Assembly: GCA_964593455.1 (NCBI GenBank) | Contig: CAZQHK010000019.1 | Span: 26,296 to 90,295 of the forward strand | Direction: 5' to 3' | Length of the DNA stretch: 64,000 bases | Source of the DNA: CAZQHK01 sp964593455 | GTDB lineage: Bacteria > Muiribacteriota > CAYSPT01 | Part shown: piece by piece, positions 48,835-56,887 of the stretch | How positions within the stretch are numbered: position 1 is the first letter of the stretch | Layout: each line of letters opens with the position of its first letter | The notes under the pieces: model-generated | Told to the model about the DNA's origin: nothing | The model's input: the letters and a program-made list of their open reading frames with translations, nothing else | The model's database searches: none | Position numbers and translations under genes: made by a program

Positions 48835-51564
48835 ATGTCCAACTGGCACGCATTGCCTAAAGAAACTGTTTTAAAACAACTGGATACCGATGGCGAAGGT
48901 CTTTCTCCGGAAGAGGTCATTCTGCGCCGGAAACAGTATGGGAAGAATATTCTTCCCGATCCGCCGGCGGTTCCTGTCTGGAAGATTTTTTTCCGGCAAT
49001 TCCTCGACTTTCTGATCGGCATTCTCATCATCGCAGCCATCATCAGCGTGATGCTGCACGAGTGGCGGGACGCCATCGCTATCATCGTTATCGTTGTTCT
49101 CAATGGATGTCTTGGCTTTTTCCAGGAACTAAAAGCAGAGCAAGCCATGGAGGAACTTAAGAAGATGATGCTCATGGAATCACAGGTGGTGAGAGACGGT
49201 CACCGGACAACCCTGGACGTAGCCGAACTCGTGCCTGGCGACCTGATCATCCTGGAAGCCGGGGAGCGGGTACCGGCAGACCTTTTTCTCCTGTCAGCCA
49301 GCGACTGCCAGGTCAGCGAAGCCGTGCTCACCGGTGAATCGGCACCGGTGAGGAAAAATCCCGGGCCGCTGCCCGAAGATACCCCTCTGGCCGAACGATC
49401 GAACATGCTGTATTGCGGAACAGTGCTATGTAACGGGAGCGTCACCGCACTGGTAGCTGCCGCCGGCGGTCTGACAGAGTTCGGGAAGATAGCCGAATTG
49501 ACCGGCTCCACTCCAGAAGAATCGTCTCCTCTCCAACGTCAGACTGCAAAACTGTCAAAAAAACTGGGTCTCATGGCCGCCGCCCTGTGTGTTCTTATTG
49601 TCATCCTTGGTATTCTCAAAGATTTTTCCATAAACAGTATGTTCATGTTTGGTATAGCCCTGGCAGTAGGCGCCATTCCGGAGGGACTGCCGGCGGTGCT
49701 CACCATCACCCTGGCCCTGGGAATGAGGAAGATGCTCACCCGGAAATGCCTGGTCAGGCGGCTGACAGCCAATGAGACCATGGGAGCCACCGGAGTAATT
49801 TGTACCGATAAGACCGGAACACTGACCAAAAACGAAATGACCGTCACCCGACTGGTTCTCCCCGACCGCGTATTCGAAAAGAAAGGAGAAGCCGAAGTGG
49901 AAGGTCTTGGATATGAACCGACAGGCTCGGTTCTTATCGATGGCTTGGACGCCCGTGATCGGGAAGATGTAAAAGCCCTGATGGAGGCTTCCATACTCTG
50001 CAACCACGCTACCATCGAAGAAAAGGAAGGAGTCTGGTTGGCTATCGGGGACCCGACCGAGGCCGCCTTGATCGTAGCCGGGATGAAGTGCAATATGACT
50101 ATCGAGGGGCTGGTGGGAAATACCGCTGCTCTGGGTGAACTGAGTTTTGACTCCGACAGAAAACGAATGAGCATTGTCTGGGAACGTGACGGCACTATGA
50201 CTGCCTACATCAAAGGCGCCCCGGAGATGGTCCTCGACCGATGCGGCAATGTTCTTCTCAAAGGCCGGGAGGTTCCCCTCAAAGACGACATGCGCGACAC
50301 CCTGTTCGAGAGAAACAAGGTTTTGGCTTCGGATGGTATCCGGGTATTGGCGGTGGCCAGGCGAGTACTCCCGGGAAAAAATACCCCTTCCAAACAATGG
50401 GAAGACGGCCTGACCTTTCTGGGAATGGTGGGGATTACCGACCCGCCCCGCCCGGAAGCCAAAGCGGCTGTTGCGGCGGCCCATTCAGCAGGAATACGTA
50501 TAGCCGTGCTCACCGGTGACAACGCCCTTACCGCCGGGGCAGTAGGAAAAGCCATCGGGCTTGAGTTCGATCGGGTCATGACGGGAACCGAACTGGATGA
50601 TATTGACGAGAACAAGCTCTACGAGGTGCTTAAAAGCAAAGATTCTCTCTTTGCCCGGGTTACCCCGGCCCACAAGATGCGATTGGCCAAAGCGTTTCAG
50701 ACCATGGGTAAAATTTGCGCCATGACGGGAGACGGTGTTAACGACGCTCCCGCTCTTCGGCAGGCGGACGTGGGGATCGCTATGGGAATCAAAGGAAGTG
50801 ATGTGGCCAAGGGCGCCGCCGACGTCATTCTGTTGGACGACAGTTTCTCCTCCCTGGTAGACGGGATCGAAGAGGGACGTCGCCAGTTTTCCAATATTAA
50901 AAAGTTTATCTGGTACATGCTCTGCAGCAATTTCGGCGAGGTGATTATTCTCAGCGCCGGTTTGTTCCTGACCGGCTTGTTTGCAGGATTCCTGCCGGAT
51001 TCAACAAAAGAAGTTTTTGTCCTGCTACCGGTCCAGATACTGTGGCTAAACCTGGTAACCGATGGAGCAACCGCCCTGGCTCTGGGATTCGAGCGGCCCG
51101 AACCAGGTATAATGAAAGAACCACCCCGCGATCCCAGGGCCTCCCTGCTGCCCTGGAAAGTCGTATCCATACTGTCAGGAATTGGTTTGTATAAAGCGGT
51201 CTTGATCCTGTTTGCATTTTGGTACGTCTTGAAAAACCCGGTTCCCGGCAAGGATCCACTGATTCTGGCTCAAACCGTGGCCCTCACCGGGATGGTCATC
51301 TTCAGCAAGATCAACGTGTTTAATTTCCGGTCCCTGGAAAATCCGCTGTCCACCATCGGTTTTTTCACGAACCGCTTTCTGTTGGCGGCGGTAGCGGCCA
51401 CGTTCGTAATCCAGGCCGCGGGAGTGTATCATCCCCTGCTTCAAGGCTACCTGGGAACCACCGCTATCCCCTTCAAGTACTGGCTATATTTGGGTTTGCT
51501 GGCACTCCCCCTGCTCGTTATCGGAGAAGTTTACAAGTTCGCAGCCAACCGTGCGAAGACCTAG
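48835..51564 (+). CDS. P2A-type cation-transporting ATPase (Ca2+ family)
   Basis: 909 residues of a complete P-type ATPase: N-terminal cation ATPase domain, actuator TGES (166-169), membrane helix 4 with AIPEGLPAV (the PEGL of SERCA/PMR1-type pumps), phosphorylation site D325 in DKTGTLTKN, GDGVND from about 632, and a C-terminal bundle of about six helices. ATP-driven Ca2+ (or Mn2+) export is the expected activity. No heavy-metal CxxC domain is present. It has its own promoter just upstream, and the polysaccharide deacetylase gene begins at the very next base after its stop. Confidence 0.95.
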   Translation: MSNWHALPKETVLKQLDTDGEGLSPEEVILRRKQYGKNILPDPPAVPVWKIFFRQFLDFLIGILIIAAIISVMLHEWRDAIAIIVIVVLNGCLGFFQELKAEQAMEELKKMMLMESQVVRDGHRTTLDVAELVPGDLIILEAGERVPADLFLLSASDCQVSEAVLTGESAPVRKNPGPLPEDTPLAERSNMLYCGTVLCNGSVTALVAAAGGLTEFGKIAELTGSTPEESSPLQRQTAKLSKKLGLMAAALCVLIVILGILKDFSINSMFMFGIALAVGAIPEGLPAVLTITLALGMRKMLTRKCLVRRLTANETMGATGVICTDKTGTLTKNEMTVTRLVLPDRVFEKKGEAEVEGLGYEPTGSVLIDGLDARDREDVKALMEASILCNHATIEEKEGVWLAIGDPTEAALIVAGMKCNMTIEGLVGNTAALGELSFDSDRKRMSIVWERDGTMTAYIKGAPEMVLDRCGNVLLKGREVPLKDDMRDTLFERNKVLASDGIRVLAVARRVLPGKNTPSKQWEDGLTFLGMVGITDPPRPEAKAAVAAAHSAGIRIAVLTGDNALTAGAVGKAIGLEFDRVMTGTELDDIDENKLYEVLKSKDSLFARVTPAHKMRLAKAFQTMGKICAMTGDGVNDAPALRQADVGIAMGIKGSDVAKGAADVILLDDSFSSLVDGIEEGRRQFSNIKKFIWYMLCSNFGEVIILSAGLFLTGLFAGFLPDSTKEVFVLLPVQILWLNLVTDGATALALGFERPEPGIMKEPPRDPRASLLPWKVVSILSGIGLYKAVLILFAFWYVLKNPVPGKDPLILAQTVALTGMVIFSKINVFNFRSLENPLSTIGFFTNRFLLAAVAATFVIQAAGVYHPLLQGYLGTTAIPFKYWLYLGLLALPLLVIGEVYKFAANRAKT

Positions 51565-52449
51565 ATGCGGAGATACTGCTTCTTGAGAGAAAAAAGAACC
51601 CGGAAAATATACCTGCTGATCATCCTTCTGGCTATTGGTATTACCGGAGGTATTTTGGCCGGACCGGCTGAAGCTGAGGAACTGATGAAGCAAAACAATC
51701 AGCAAGCTGAAATAAAACCCGAACTGCAGGAGACCGTGCCCCGTCTCAGAAACGAGATGGCCACCGAGAACTTGAGACGGTTTAAAGCGACTGTTGAACG
51801 GCAGGCCCTGGCTTTTCCCGGGCAATTTTTCCTCGAAGCCCCGCAGACAACCGGCAAATTTGTGGCTTTAACGTTCGACGATGGACCCGATTCGGTGTTC
51901 ACACCGCAAATACTCAAACTTCTCGCTCAACACAAAGTGACAGCCACCTTCTTCTTGCCCGGCCGGAAAATAGAACGGTTCCGGGAAACGGCCCGCTCTA
52001 TAAAGAAAGCCGGACATGCCGTGGGAGGACATTCATACGATCACCCCGATCTCAGAAAACTGACAGAAGAGGTAGCCTACAATACGCAGGTTAATAAAAC
52101 CCAGCGTATTTTCAAAAATATTCTGGGATTCAAACCGGCAATCTTCAGACCTCCATACGGCGCCGTCACCGACCGGCAGATATGCTTTTTTGCCGAGACC
52201 GGATTGAAGATAATCAACTGGTCTGTTGACACTTTCGACTGGGACCGGGCCAGAAACAGCCCGGCTCAAATCGCTTCGACCGTGCTTAAATACGGACATG
52301 CAGGCAGTATCATACTGATGCATTCGGCCGGCGGCGACCGGAGCGGCACCGTTAAAGCGCTGCCGGTCATCATAAAGACCTTGCGCCGGCGAGGTTTCCA
52401 GTTCGTAACGGTGACCGAACTGCTCGGTCTGCCGGCGGAATTGGAATAA
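51565..52449 (+). CDS. Polysaccharide deacetylase (NodB domain), membrane anchored
   Basis: 294 residues. An N-terminal helix (about 12-31) anchors or exports the protein. The NodB domain (about 95-290) has LTFDDGPDS with the metal and catalytic Asp, H-x3-H in GHSYDHPDL, FRPPYG and a late LMHSAGG. This set predicts a divalent-metal N-deacetylase for peptidoglycan or a surface N-acetylhexosamine polymer; the envelope glycosyltransferase at 2190 could make such a polymer, but the two are far apart. ATG 51565 directly follows the ATPase stop, hence translational coupling is likely. Confidence 0.92.
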   Translation: MRRYCFLREKRTRKIYLLIILLAIGITGGILAGPAEAEELMKQNNQQAEIKPELQETVPRLRNEMATENLRRFKATVERQALAFPGQFFLEAPQTTGKFVALTFDDGPDSVFTPQILKLLAQHKVTATFFLPGRKIERFRETARSIKKAGHAVGGHSYDHPDLRKLTEEVAYNTQVNKTQRIFKNILGFKPAIFRPPYGAVTDRQICFFAETGLKIINWSVDTFDWDRARNSPAQIASTVLKYGHAGSIILMHSAGGDRSGTVKALPVIIKTLRRRGFQFVTVTELLGLPAELE

Positions 52450-52454
52450 TAACC

Positions 52455-53063
52455 ATGGGAGAAATTCTTGCCTGGGCAATATCGCTGGCCGGCTCCCCCC
52501 AGGGTATACTGGCCCTCTATTTACTGGCGTTTGCCGAATCAGCCTTTCTCCCTTTCCCCTCGGATATTCTCTTGATGACATGTGTTCTTGCGGCCCACAC
52601 TGCTGGGAATCAATCTCTGGCCATCCTGCTGGCCCTGATCGCCACAGCCGGATCGGTGTTGGGATGCACCGTCGGTTATATCATCGGGAAAACGGGTGGA
52701 AAAAAGCTGCTCCTGAAACTGGTGTCCAGGGAGCGCATGGAGTCGGTACATGCGACCTACGAAAAATACGAAGTGTGGACCCTGGGAGCAGCCGGATTCT
52801 CACCAATTCCGTACAGTGTTTTCACCATCTCGGCAGGCGTGTTCTATATTAAATTTCCAACTTTTATCATTGTTTCCACTCTTGCCCGGGGTGTCCGGTT
52901 CGTGCTGGAGGCGCTACTCGTTTTTCACTTTGGAGAACCGATTATCACAGCAATTCAAAAGCATTACACCCTGGTTTCAGTGGGGATTTTGATACTGGCA
53001 GCGGTACTCATCGCGTTAACCAAGAGGCGTAGAAGTGTAGGAAACATGGATGATAGCCGGTGA
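52455..53063 (+). CDS. DedA/VTT-family membrane protein (YqaA-like)
   Basis: 202 residues with about five membrane helices. AFAESAFLPFPSDILLM near the N-terminus and G-CTVGYIIGKTGGKK are the conserved re-entrant region of SNARE-associated/DedA proteins; GFSPIPYSVFTISAG matches the YqaA-type branch. DedA proteins are implicated in lipid-carrier (undecaprenyl phosphate) translocation and membrane homeostasis. The basic tail KRRRSVGNMDDSR is cytoplasmic. It starts 5 nt after the deacetylase gene, so both likely belong to one envelope operon with the ATPase. Convergent with the phosphatase gene, with only 12 nt between. Confidence 0.88.
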   Translation: MGEILAWAISLAGSPQGILALYLLAFAESAFLPFPSDILLMTCVLAAHTAGNQSLAILLALIATAGSVLGCTVGYIIGKTGGKKLLLKLVSRERMESVHATYEKYEVWTLGAAGFSPIPYSVFTISAGVFYIKFPTFIIVSTLARGVRFVLEALLVFHFGEPIITAIQKHYTLVSVGILILAAVLIALTKRRRSVGNMDDSR

Positions 53064-53075
53064 AAAACGCGTTTT

Positions 53076-53849
53076 TTAGCGCGCCAGGATATCGATCATT
53101 TCGTCGTGTATAAGACCGTTTGAAACAAGGATCTCGCGGCCATACAGGTCAAAGGGGGAGCCGTCGAAAGAGGTAGCCTTGCCGCCGGCTTCACTGATGA
53201 TAAGCAGGCCCGCAGCCATATCCCAGGGCTTCAGGAACAACTCCCAGAATCCGTCAATGCGGCCGGCCGCTGTCCACGAAAGATCGATAGCCGCCGAGCC
53301 CGGCCGGCGCACGGCCTGAGCACACTTGATGAAATTGGCGAAGTTATCCAGATTGTCCAGCGCTTCTCCCTCCTGGATATTATAGGCAAAACCGGTAGCC
53401 AGAAGTGATTTCTGGAGTTCAGATGTCTCCGATACATGTATTGATTTGCCGTTAAGACTCGCCCCGCAGCCTTTTTCAGCCTCGAATAGCTCATCGCGCG
53501 TGGGATCATAGACGGCCCCGGCCACTATCCCACCGTTTTGTTCCAGGGCGACAGAGACCGAGAAGAAGGGAAATCCGTGGGCATAATTAACCGTTCCGTC
53601 CAGGGGATCGATAATCCAGCGGTTTTCAGATCTCTGGCGGCGCCCGGACCCTTCCTCGGCCAAAATATCGTCGCCGGGAAACAAACGCTGAATCTCACCA
53701 ACGATGAATTTCTCACATTTCCGATCAACCTCGGTGACCGGATCGATAACTCCCTTGTACTCGATTTTTTTTACCTTACCCACATGTTCCAGCTGTATTT
53801 GGCCGGCCCGCCGGACAAGATATCTTATTATCTCGAGAATCTCGCTCAT
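53076..53849 (-). CDS. Inositol-monophosphatase-family protein (SuhB-like)
   Basis: 257 residues with the family's metal-binding motifs: AEEGSG (E of motif 1), IDPLDGTVNYAHGFPFF (motif 2) and WDMAAGLLIISEAGG (motif 3). It hydrolyses myo-inositol 1-phosphate or related sugar phosphates in the cytoplasm. The start at 53849 lies inside the 55-nt sequence duplicated across the assembly gap. The upstream region is therefore represented twice and the promoter arrangement should not be trusted. Confidence 0.92.
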   Translation of the reverse strand: MSEILEIIRYLVRRAGQIQLEHVGKVKKIEYKGVIDPVTEVDRKCEKFIVGEIQRLFPGDDILAEEGSGRRQRSENRWIIDPLDGTVNYAHGFPFFSVSVALEQNGGIVAGAVYDPTRDELFEAEKGCGASLNGKSIHVSETSELQKSLLATGFAYNIQEGEALDNLDNFANFIKCAQAVRRPGSAAIDLSWTAAGRIDGFWELFLKPWDMAAGLLIISEAGGKATSFDGSPFDLYGREILVSNGLIHDEMIDILAR

Positions 53850-54046
53850 ACCGCTGCGCTCCCCCTGACCAGAATACTATATCGTATCGCGNNNNNNNNN
53901 NNNNNNNNNNNNNNNNNNNNNNNNNNNNNNNNNNNNNNNNNNNNNNNNNNNNNNNNNNNNNNNNNNNNNNNNNNNNNNNNNNNNNNNNNNNGAATCTCGC
54001 TCATACCGCTGCGCTCCCCCTGACCAGAATACTATATCGTATCGCG
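53837..54046. other. Assembly gap with 55-nt identical flanks
   Basis: Exactly 100 N (53892-53991) separate two identical 55-nt sequences (53837-53891 and 53992-54046). This is the mark of two contigs that overlap by one assembly k-mer but were joined by a scaffolder with a default gap. The true sequence probably contains this stretch once. The remaining 190 nt to the YjbQ gene (54047-54237) contain AGGCTCCCGGG twice (54106 and 54166 regions) and no gene. Confidence 0.9.
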
Positions 54047-54237
54047 TCCATTGTTCTCAAGTTGAAAGAGGCCGGGTTGGTCGATAACTCTCGCCAGGAA
54101 CGTAGGCTCCCGGGCCGGCCAACCCAGGGGATAGTTCTGATTATTATTACTCGAACAAGTTACTAAGGCTCCCGGGTGGAATTTCACAAACGTTTTCACT
54201 ATACTTGTCTTATTGTAACCAGGGAAGGACGTCCGCC

Positions 54238-54657
54238 ATGAAGATCATTTCCGACCGTCTTCATTTCGACACTACCAACCGAACCGATATTATTGATATC
54301 ACCGGACACTGCCATGGATTCCTGTCATCCTGCGGCGGGAGAAAAGGGATCCTGAACATTTTCATTCCGGGCTCTACCGCTTCCGTAACCACGATCGAGT
54401 TCGAGGACGGCGCCGTTAGTGACCTGAAAGACATGCTGGAGGAAATCGCGCCCGCCGATAAGAGCTACCAACACAATTTGCAATGGCACGACGGTAACGG
54501 TTATTCTCATGTACGGGCTGCCCTATTGAAATCGTTCATGACCATTCCGGTGGAAAACGGAAAACTGATTCTCGGAACCTGGCAGCAACTCATTCTCTGT
54601 GATTTCGACAATAAACGCCGTCAGCGAGAAGTTTTTCTGCAGTTCATGGGAGAATGA
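54238..54657 (+). CDS. YjbQ/UPF0047-family protein
   Basis: 139 residues matching the full length of the family (UPF0047, described as secondary thiamine-phosphate synthase enzyme). Seen are GILNIFIPGSTASVTTIE, HNLQWHDGNGYSHVRAALL with the conserved His/Asp/Asn, and the end GTWQQLILCDFDNKRRQR. The real physiological role of the family is unclear. ATG 54238 is chosen behind GGAAGGA; an upstream ATG at 54205 adds 11 residues not present in the family. Confidence 0.93.
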   Translation: MKIISDRLHFDTTNRTDIIDITGHCHGFLSSCGGRKGILNIFIPGSTASVTTIEFEDGAVSDLKDMLEEIAPADKSYQHNLQWHDGNGYSHVRAALLKSFMTIPVENGKLILGTWQQLILCDFDNKRRQREVFLQFMGE

Positions 54658-54748
54658 TGAAACATTTTGAAGGTATATGCATAGACCAGTATGAAGCGGA
54701 GACAGCCCGGCCGCTTACCACTCCGGATCGAAACGAGGTGCGAGAACA

Positions 54749-55861
54749 ATGAAAATCATGTCAACCATTCTCCTACTTTCAATTTTGCTGCTGGCAAACG
54801 CCAACCACTGCTTAGCCGCGGGAATACTGGATACCATTACCAACAGCCAAACTACGGCGGCCGAGGCGGCTCAGGGGGGGGCTCCTGACATATATGTCAA
54901 GTCCGGCCTCGTATACAATACGGGTGGATTGGGACTTAATGTTCGAGTAAAACCGTGGGGACGCGTTATCGGCGGCCTCCGTGATGGAAACCAGATTATC
55001 ATCACCGGAGAATCAGGTAACTGGTATATCATCGACTACTACGGGAAAACCGCTTACGTTCACAAAAACTATATCAAAGTCACCGGCGGGCTCGGCGAAC
55101 GGCCTGAAAGTCCGAAACAGAAACCAGGCGGCCGGCGCGAGCCAGACCCGGTTTCACTGCGATTCAACCAGAGCGAGATCACGGCGGTCTCGCCCCAGTT
55201 TGACGGTTGGTTTGAACACGCGATCAACGCTAACGGCAATCTACAGCGCAAACCGTACGTGGAAAACAGGTACGGGAAGGAAGTAACCTCGGAGCGAGTA
55301 CTTAAAACCATCATGTGGATCGAGTCCCGCGGAAACCACACCAAGAACGGCAAAGTAATCGAAAACGCATGGGGTTTCACCGGTTTCATGCAGCTCGGAC
55401 GGCACTTCGGCGAGGGCCGGTTCGACCCGAAACAAAACCTCACCATGGGCGCGCGGTTTTTGAACGACTCCTGTTTCCGCAGTTCTACTCCGCCACCGGG
55501 GAAATTCAGAGGACAAGTTTACCATCCTTCCGATTCGCCCGACGACATGCTTATCAAGGGGATGGTAGGATACAACCGAGGTCCTTATGCCACCACCGAT
55601 ATTCTGCGCAATGCGGGACGGATCAGTCCCCCGGTTGTCGGCCTGGACCGGCCCTGGTCCGAGGTGGTCGCCAAGACTCCCACCAGCGGCCACAGCTACA
55701 TGCAGGAAGGTGTTTACTACGGACTCATGTCCAAGGCCGGCCTGGGGCTTGACTTCACCGCCCAGGAGAAAAACTGGATTAAGAAGTTCCGCCGGATCAA
55801 ATCGGACCAGGCCTTCGAAGCATGGCGAGACCGGCAGTACGGCTCGATACGGGCACTGTAA
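54749..55861 (+). CDS. Exported SH3-domain lytic-transglycosylase-like protein
   Basis: 370 residues. A signal peptide (1-23, ending HCLA-AG) is followed by a bacterial SH3 domain (about 50-112, LGLNVRVKPWGRVIGGL...NWYIIDYYGKTAYVHKNYI, in part), a basic Pro-rich linker, and a lysozyme-like domain (about 175-360). In the latter, IESRGNH carries Glu192 at the expected catalytic place, followed by NAWGFTGFMQL and VGYNRGPY, the usual SLT landmarks. It probably cleaves or remodels peptidoglycan. Eight G in a row lie just after the signal peptide (54874-54881). GAGGTG precedes the ATG. It forms a short operon with the next gene. Confidence 0.85.
   Translation: MKIMSTILLLSILLLANANHCLAAGILDTITNSQTTAAEAAQGGAPDIYVKSGLVYNTGGLGLNVRVKPWGRVIGGLRDGNQIIITGESGNWYIIDYYGKTAYVHKNYIKVTGGLGERPESPKQKPGGRREPDPVSLRFNQSEITAVSPQFDGWFEHAINANGNLQRKPYVENRYGKEVTSERVLKTIMWIESRGNHTKNGKVIENAWGFTGFMQLGRHFGEGRFDPKQNLTMGARFLNDSCFRSSTPPPGKFRGQVYHPSDSPDDMLIKGMVGYNRGPYATTDILRNAGRISPPVVGLDRPWSEVVAKTPTSGHSYMQEGVYYGLMSKAGLGLDFTAQEKNWIKKFRRIKSDQAFEAWRDRQYGSIRAL
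54874..54881 (+). repeat. G8 homopolymer near the signal peptide of the SH3/SLT gene
   Basis: Eight G encode part of the AQGGAP stretch about residue 43, upstream of both functional domains. A change of one base would abolish the exported enzyme. Compare the G9 tract in the YaiO gene. Confidence 0.95.
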
Positions 55862-55882
55862 ATGAGCGGGAGGAGACGAACA

Positions 55883-56788
55883 ATGAACGTAAACATTCGG
55901 ATACAGGCAGTGGTTCTTCTTGCTCTGCTTTTAATCTTCACAGCTATCCCGGACAGCACGGCGGGAACGGATAAGGATATCATCAAAGGCCTGCTCGAAC
56001 CGGGTGAACGCCTGACCGGTTACCGAAAGGTAGATGTTAACCGGGACGAAATTGATGATTTTATCGTCCATTCCAGGAAACCCGGTCAGCCGCTGGCGAC
56101 AGAGTACCTGCGAGTATTTCACCGTCAACCCGATTCAACTTCCTGGCAAGGCAAACTCCTGATGGAAGAACAGAACCTCAGTTGCAGCGACTTCGAGTTC
56201 ATTCCAGGGCCGAAAGTCCTGTCGGCCATCGTTTCTACCTGGACCGTCGGCGGAGGGGGTTCCCGTATGCCACATGTGTTTTTCGGGCTGGGAAACAAGT
56301 TCGTCAGGTTCACCGGTTTCCAACGGGTTGGCACACAAGAGTTCTCCATCGTACGAGACGCCGGGCGGGTTTTTCTGGCTGCCCATAACCCGATCTATTA
56401 TCATAAAGCCGGCACTCCTTTTTCTCTTCGAACCATTTACTACGGCTTCAAGGGCAACTTATTTTACCGCGTGAGTGAGATCACCAACCAACCGGCAAAC
56501 CCGGGTGAGACGATCAACCTGGCGGCGTATTATTTTCTCAAGGAAAATTACCGTAAAGCCGCCTCTATCTACCATCAGGTCCACGAAACGTTCGTCATCA
56601 CGGACGATATTTCCGACGACACTATCGACCTGGTAGTGGAAGCGCTCTTTTACAAAGCAAAATCACTCGAACTTGGCGGCCAGACCGTCAAAGCGAGCGA
56701 AACCTACCGTCGCCTGGTCAGTTTGTATCCCGAACACTGGATGAGTGAAGCCGCGCGTGGTGAACTGAAAGCTATAGGCGGACGGTAG
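55883..56788 (+). CDS. Exported protein with C-terminal TPR-like repeats
   Basis: 301 residues. The signal peptide (1-29, LLALLLIFTAIPDSTAG) is clear. The middle (40-200) is beta-rich and contains VDVNRDEIDDFIVHSRK, which resembles an FG-GAP or calcium-binding turn. The end (about 205-295) holds two TPR-like helical pairs (AAYYFLKENYRKAASIYHQV, ALFYKAKSLELGGQTVKASETYRRLVSLYPE, in part). No enzymatic motif is seen. ATG 55883 is chosen behind GGGAGGAG; ATG 55862, directly after the upstream stop, would place seven charged residues before the signal peptide. Probably works with the SH3/SLT protein. Confidence 0.8.
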   Translation: MNVNIRIQAVVLLALLLIFTAIPDSTAGTDKDIIKGLLEPGERLTGYRKVDVNRDEIDDFIVHSRKPGQPLATEYLRVFHRQPDSTSWQGKLLMEEQNLSCSDFEFIPGPKVLSAIVSTWTVGGGGSRMPHVFFGLGNKFVRFTGFQRVGTQEFSIVRDAGRVFLAAHNPIYYHKAGTPFSLRTIYYGFKGNLFYRVSEITNQPANPGETINLAAYYFLKENYRKAASIYHQVHETFVITDDISDDTIDLVVEALFYKAKSLELGGQTVKASETYRRLVSLYPEHWMSEAARGELKAIGGR

Positions 56789-56887
56789 ATATCTGATCTC
56801 TGTTTCTCTTTACTGCCATTTTGTTCAATGCTATACTCAAGCAAAATCACAATTTTACATGATCATCCTGTCCCGAGGAGGCTTATT

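Noticed and set aside
53063..53076. The palindrome AAAAACGCGTTTTT between convergent genes as a terminator
   Set aside because: The stem would be five A-T pairs only, too weak to call.
53538..54023. A plus-strand frame running through the N gap
   Set aside because: Its middle is unknown sequence, and the rest is antisense to the inositol monophosphatase gene.
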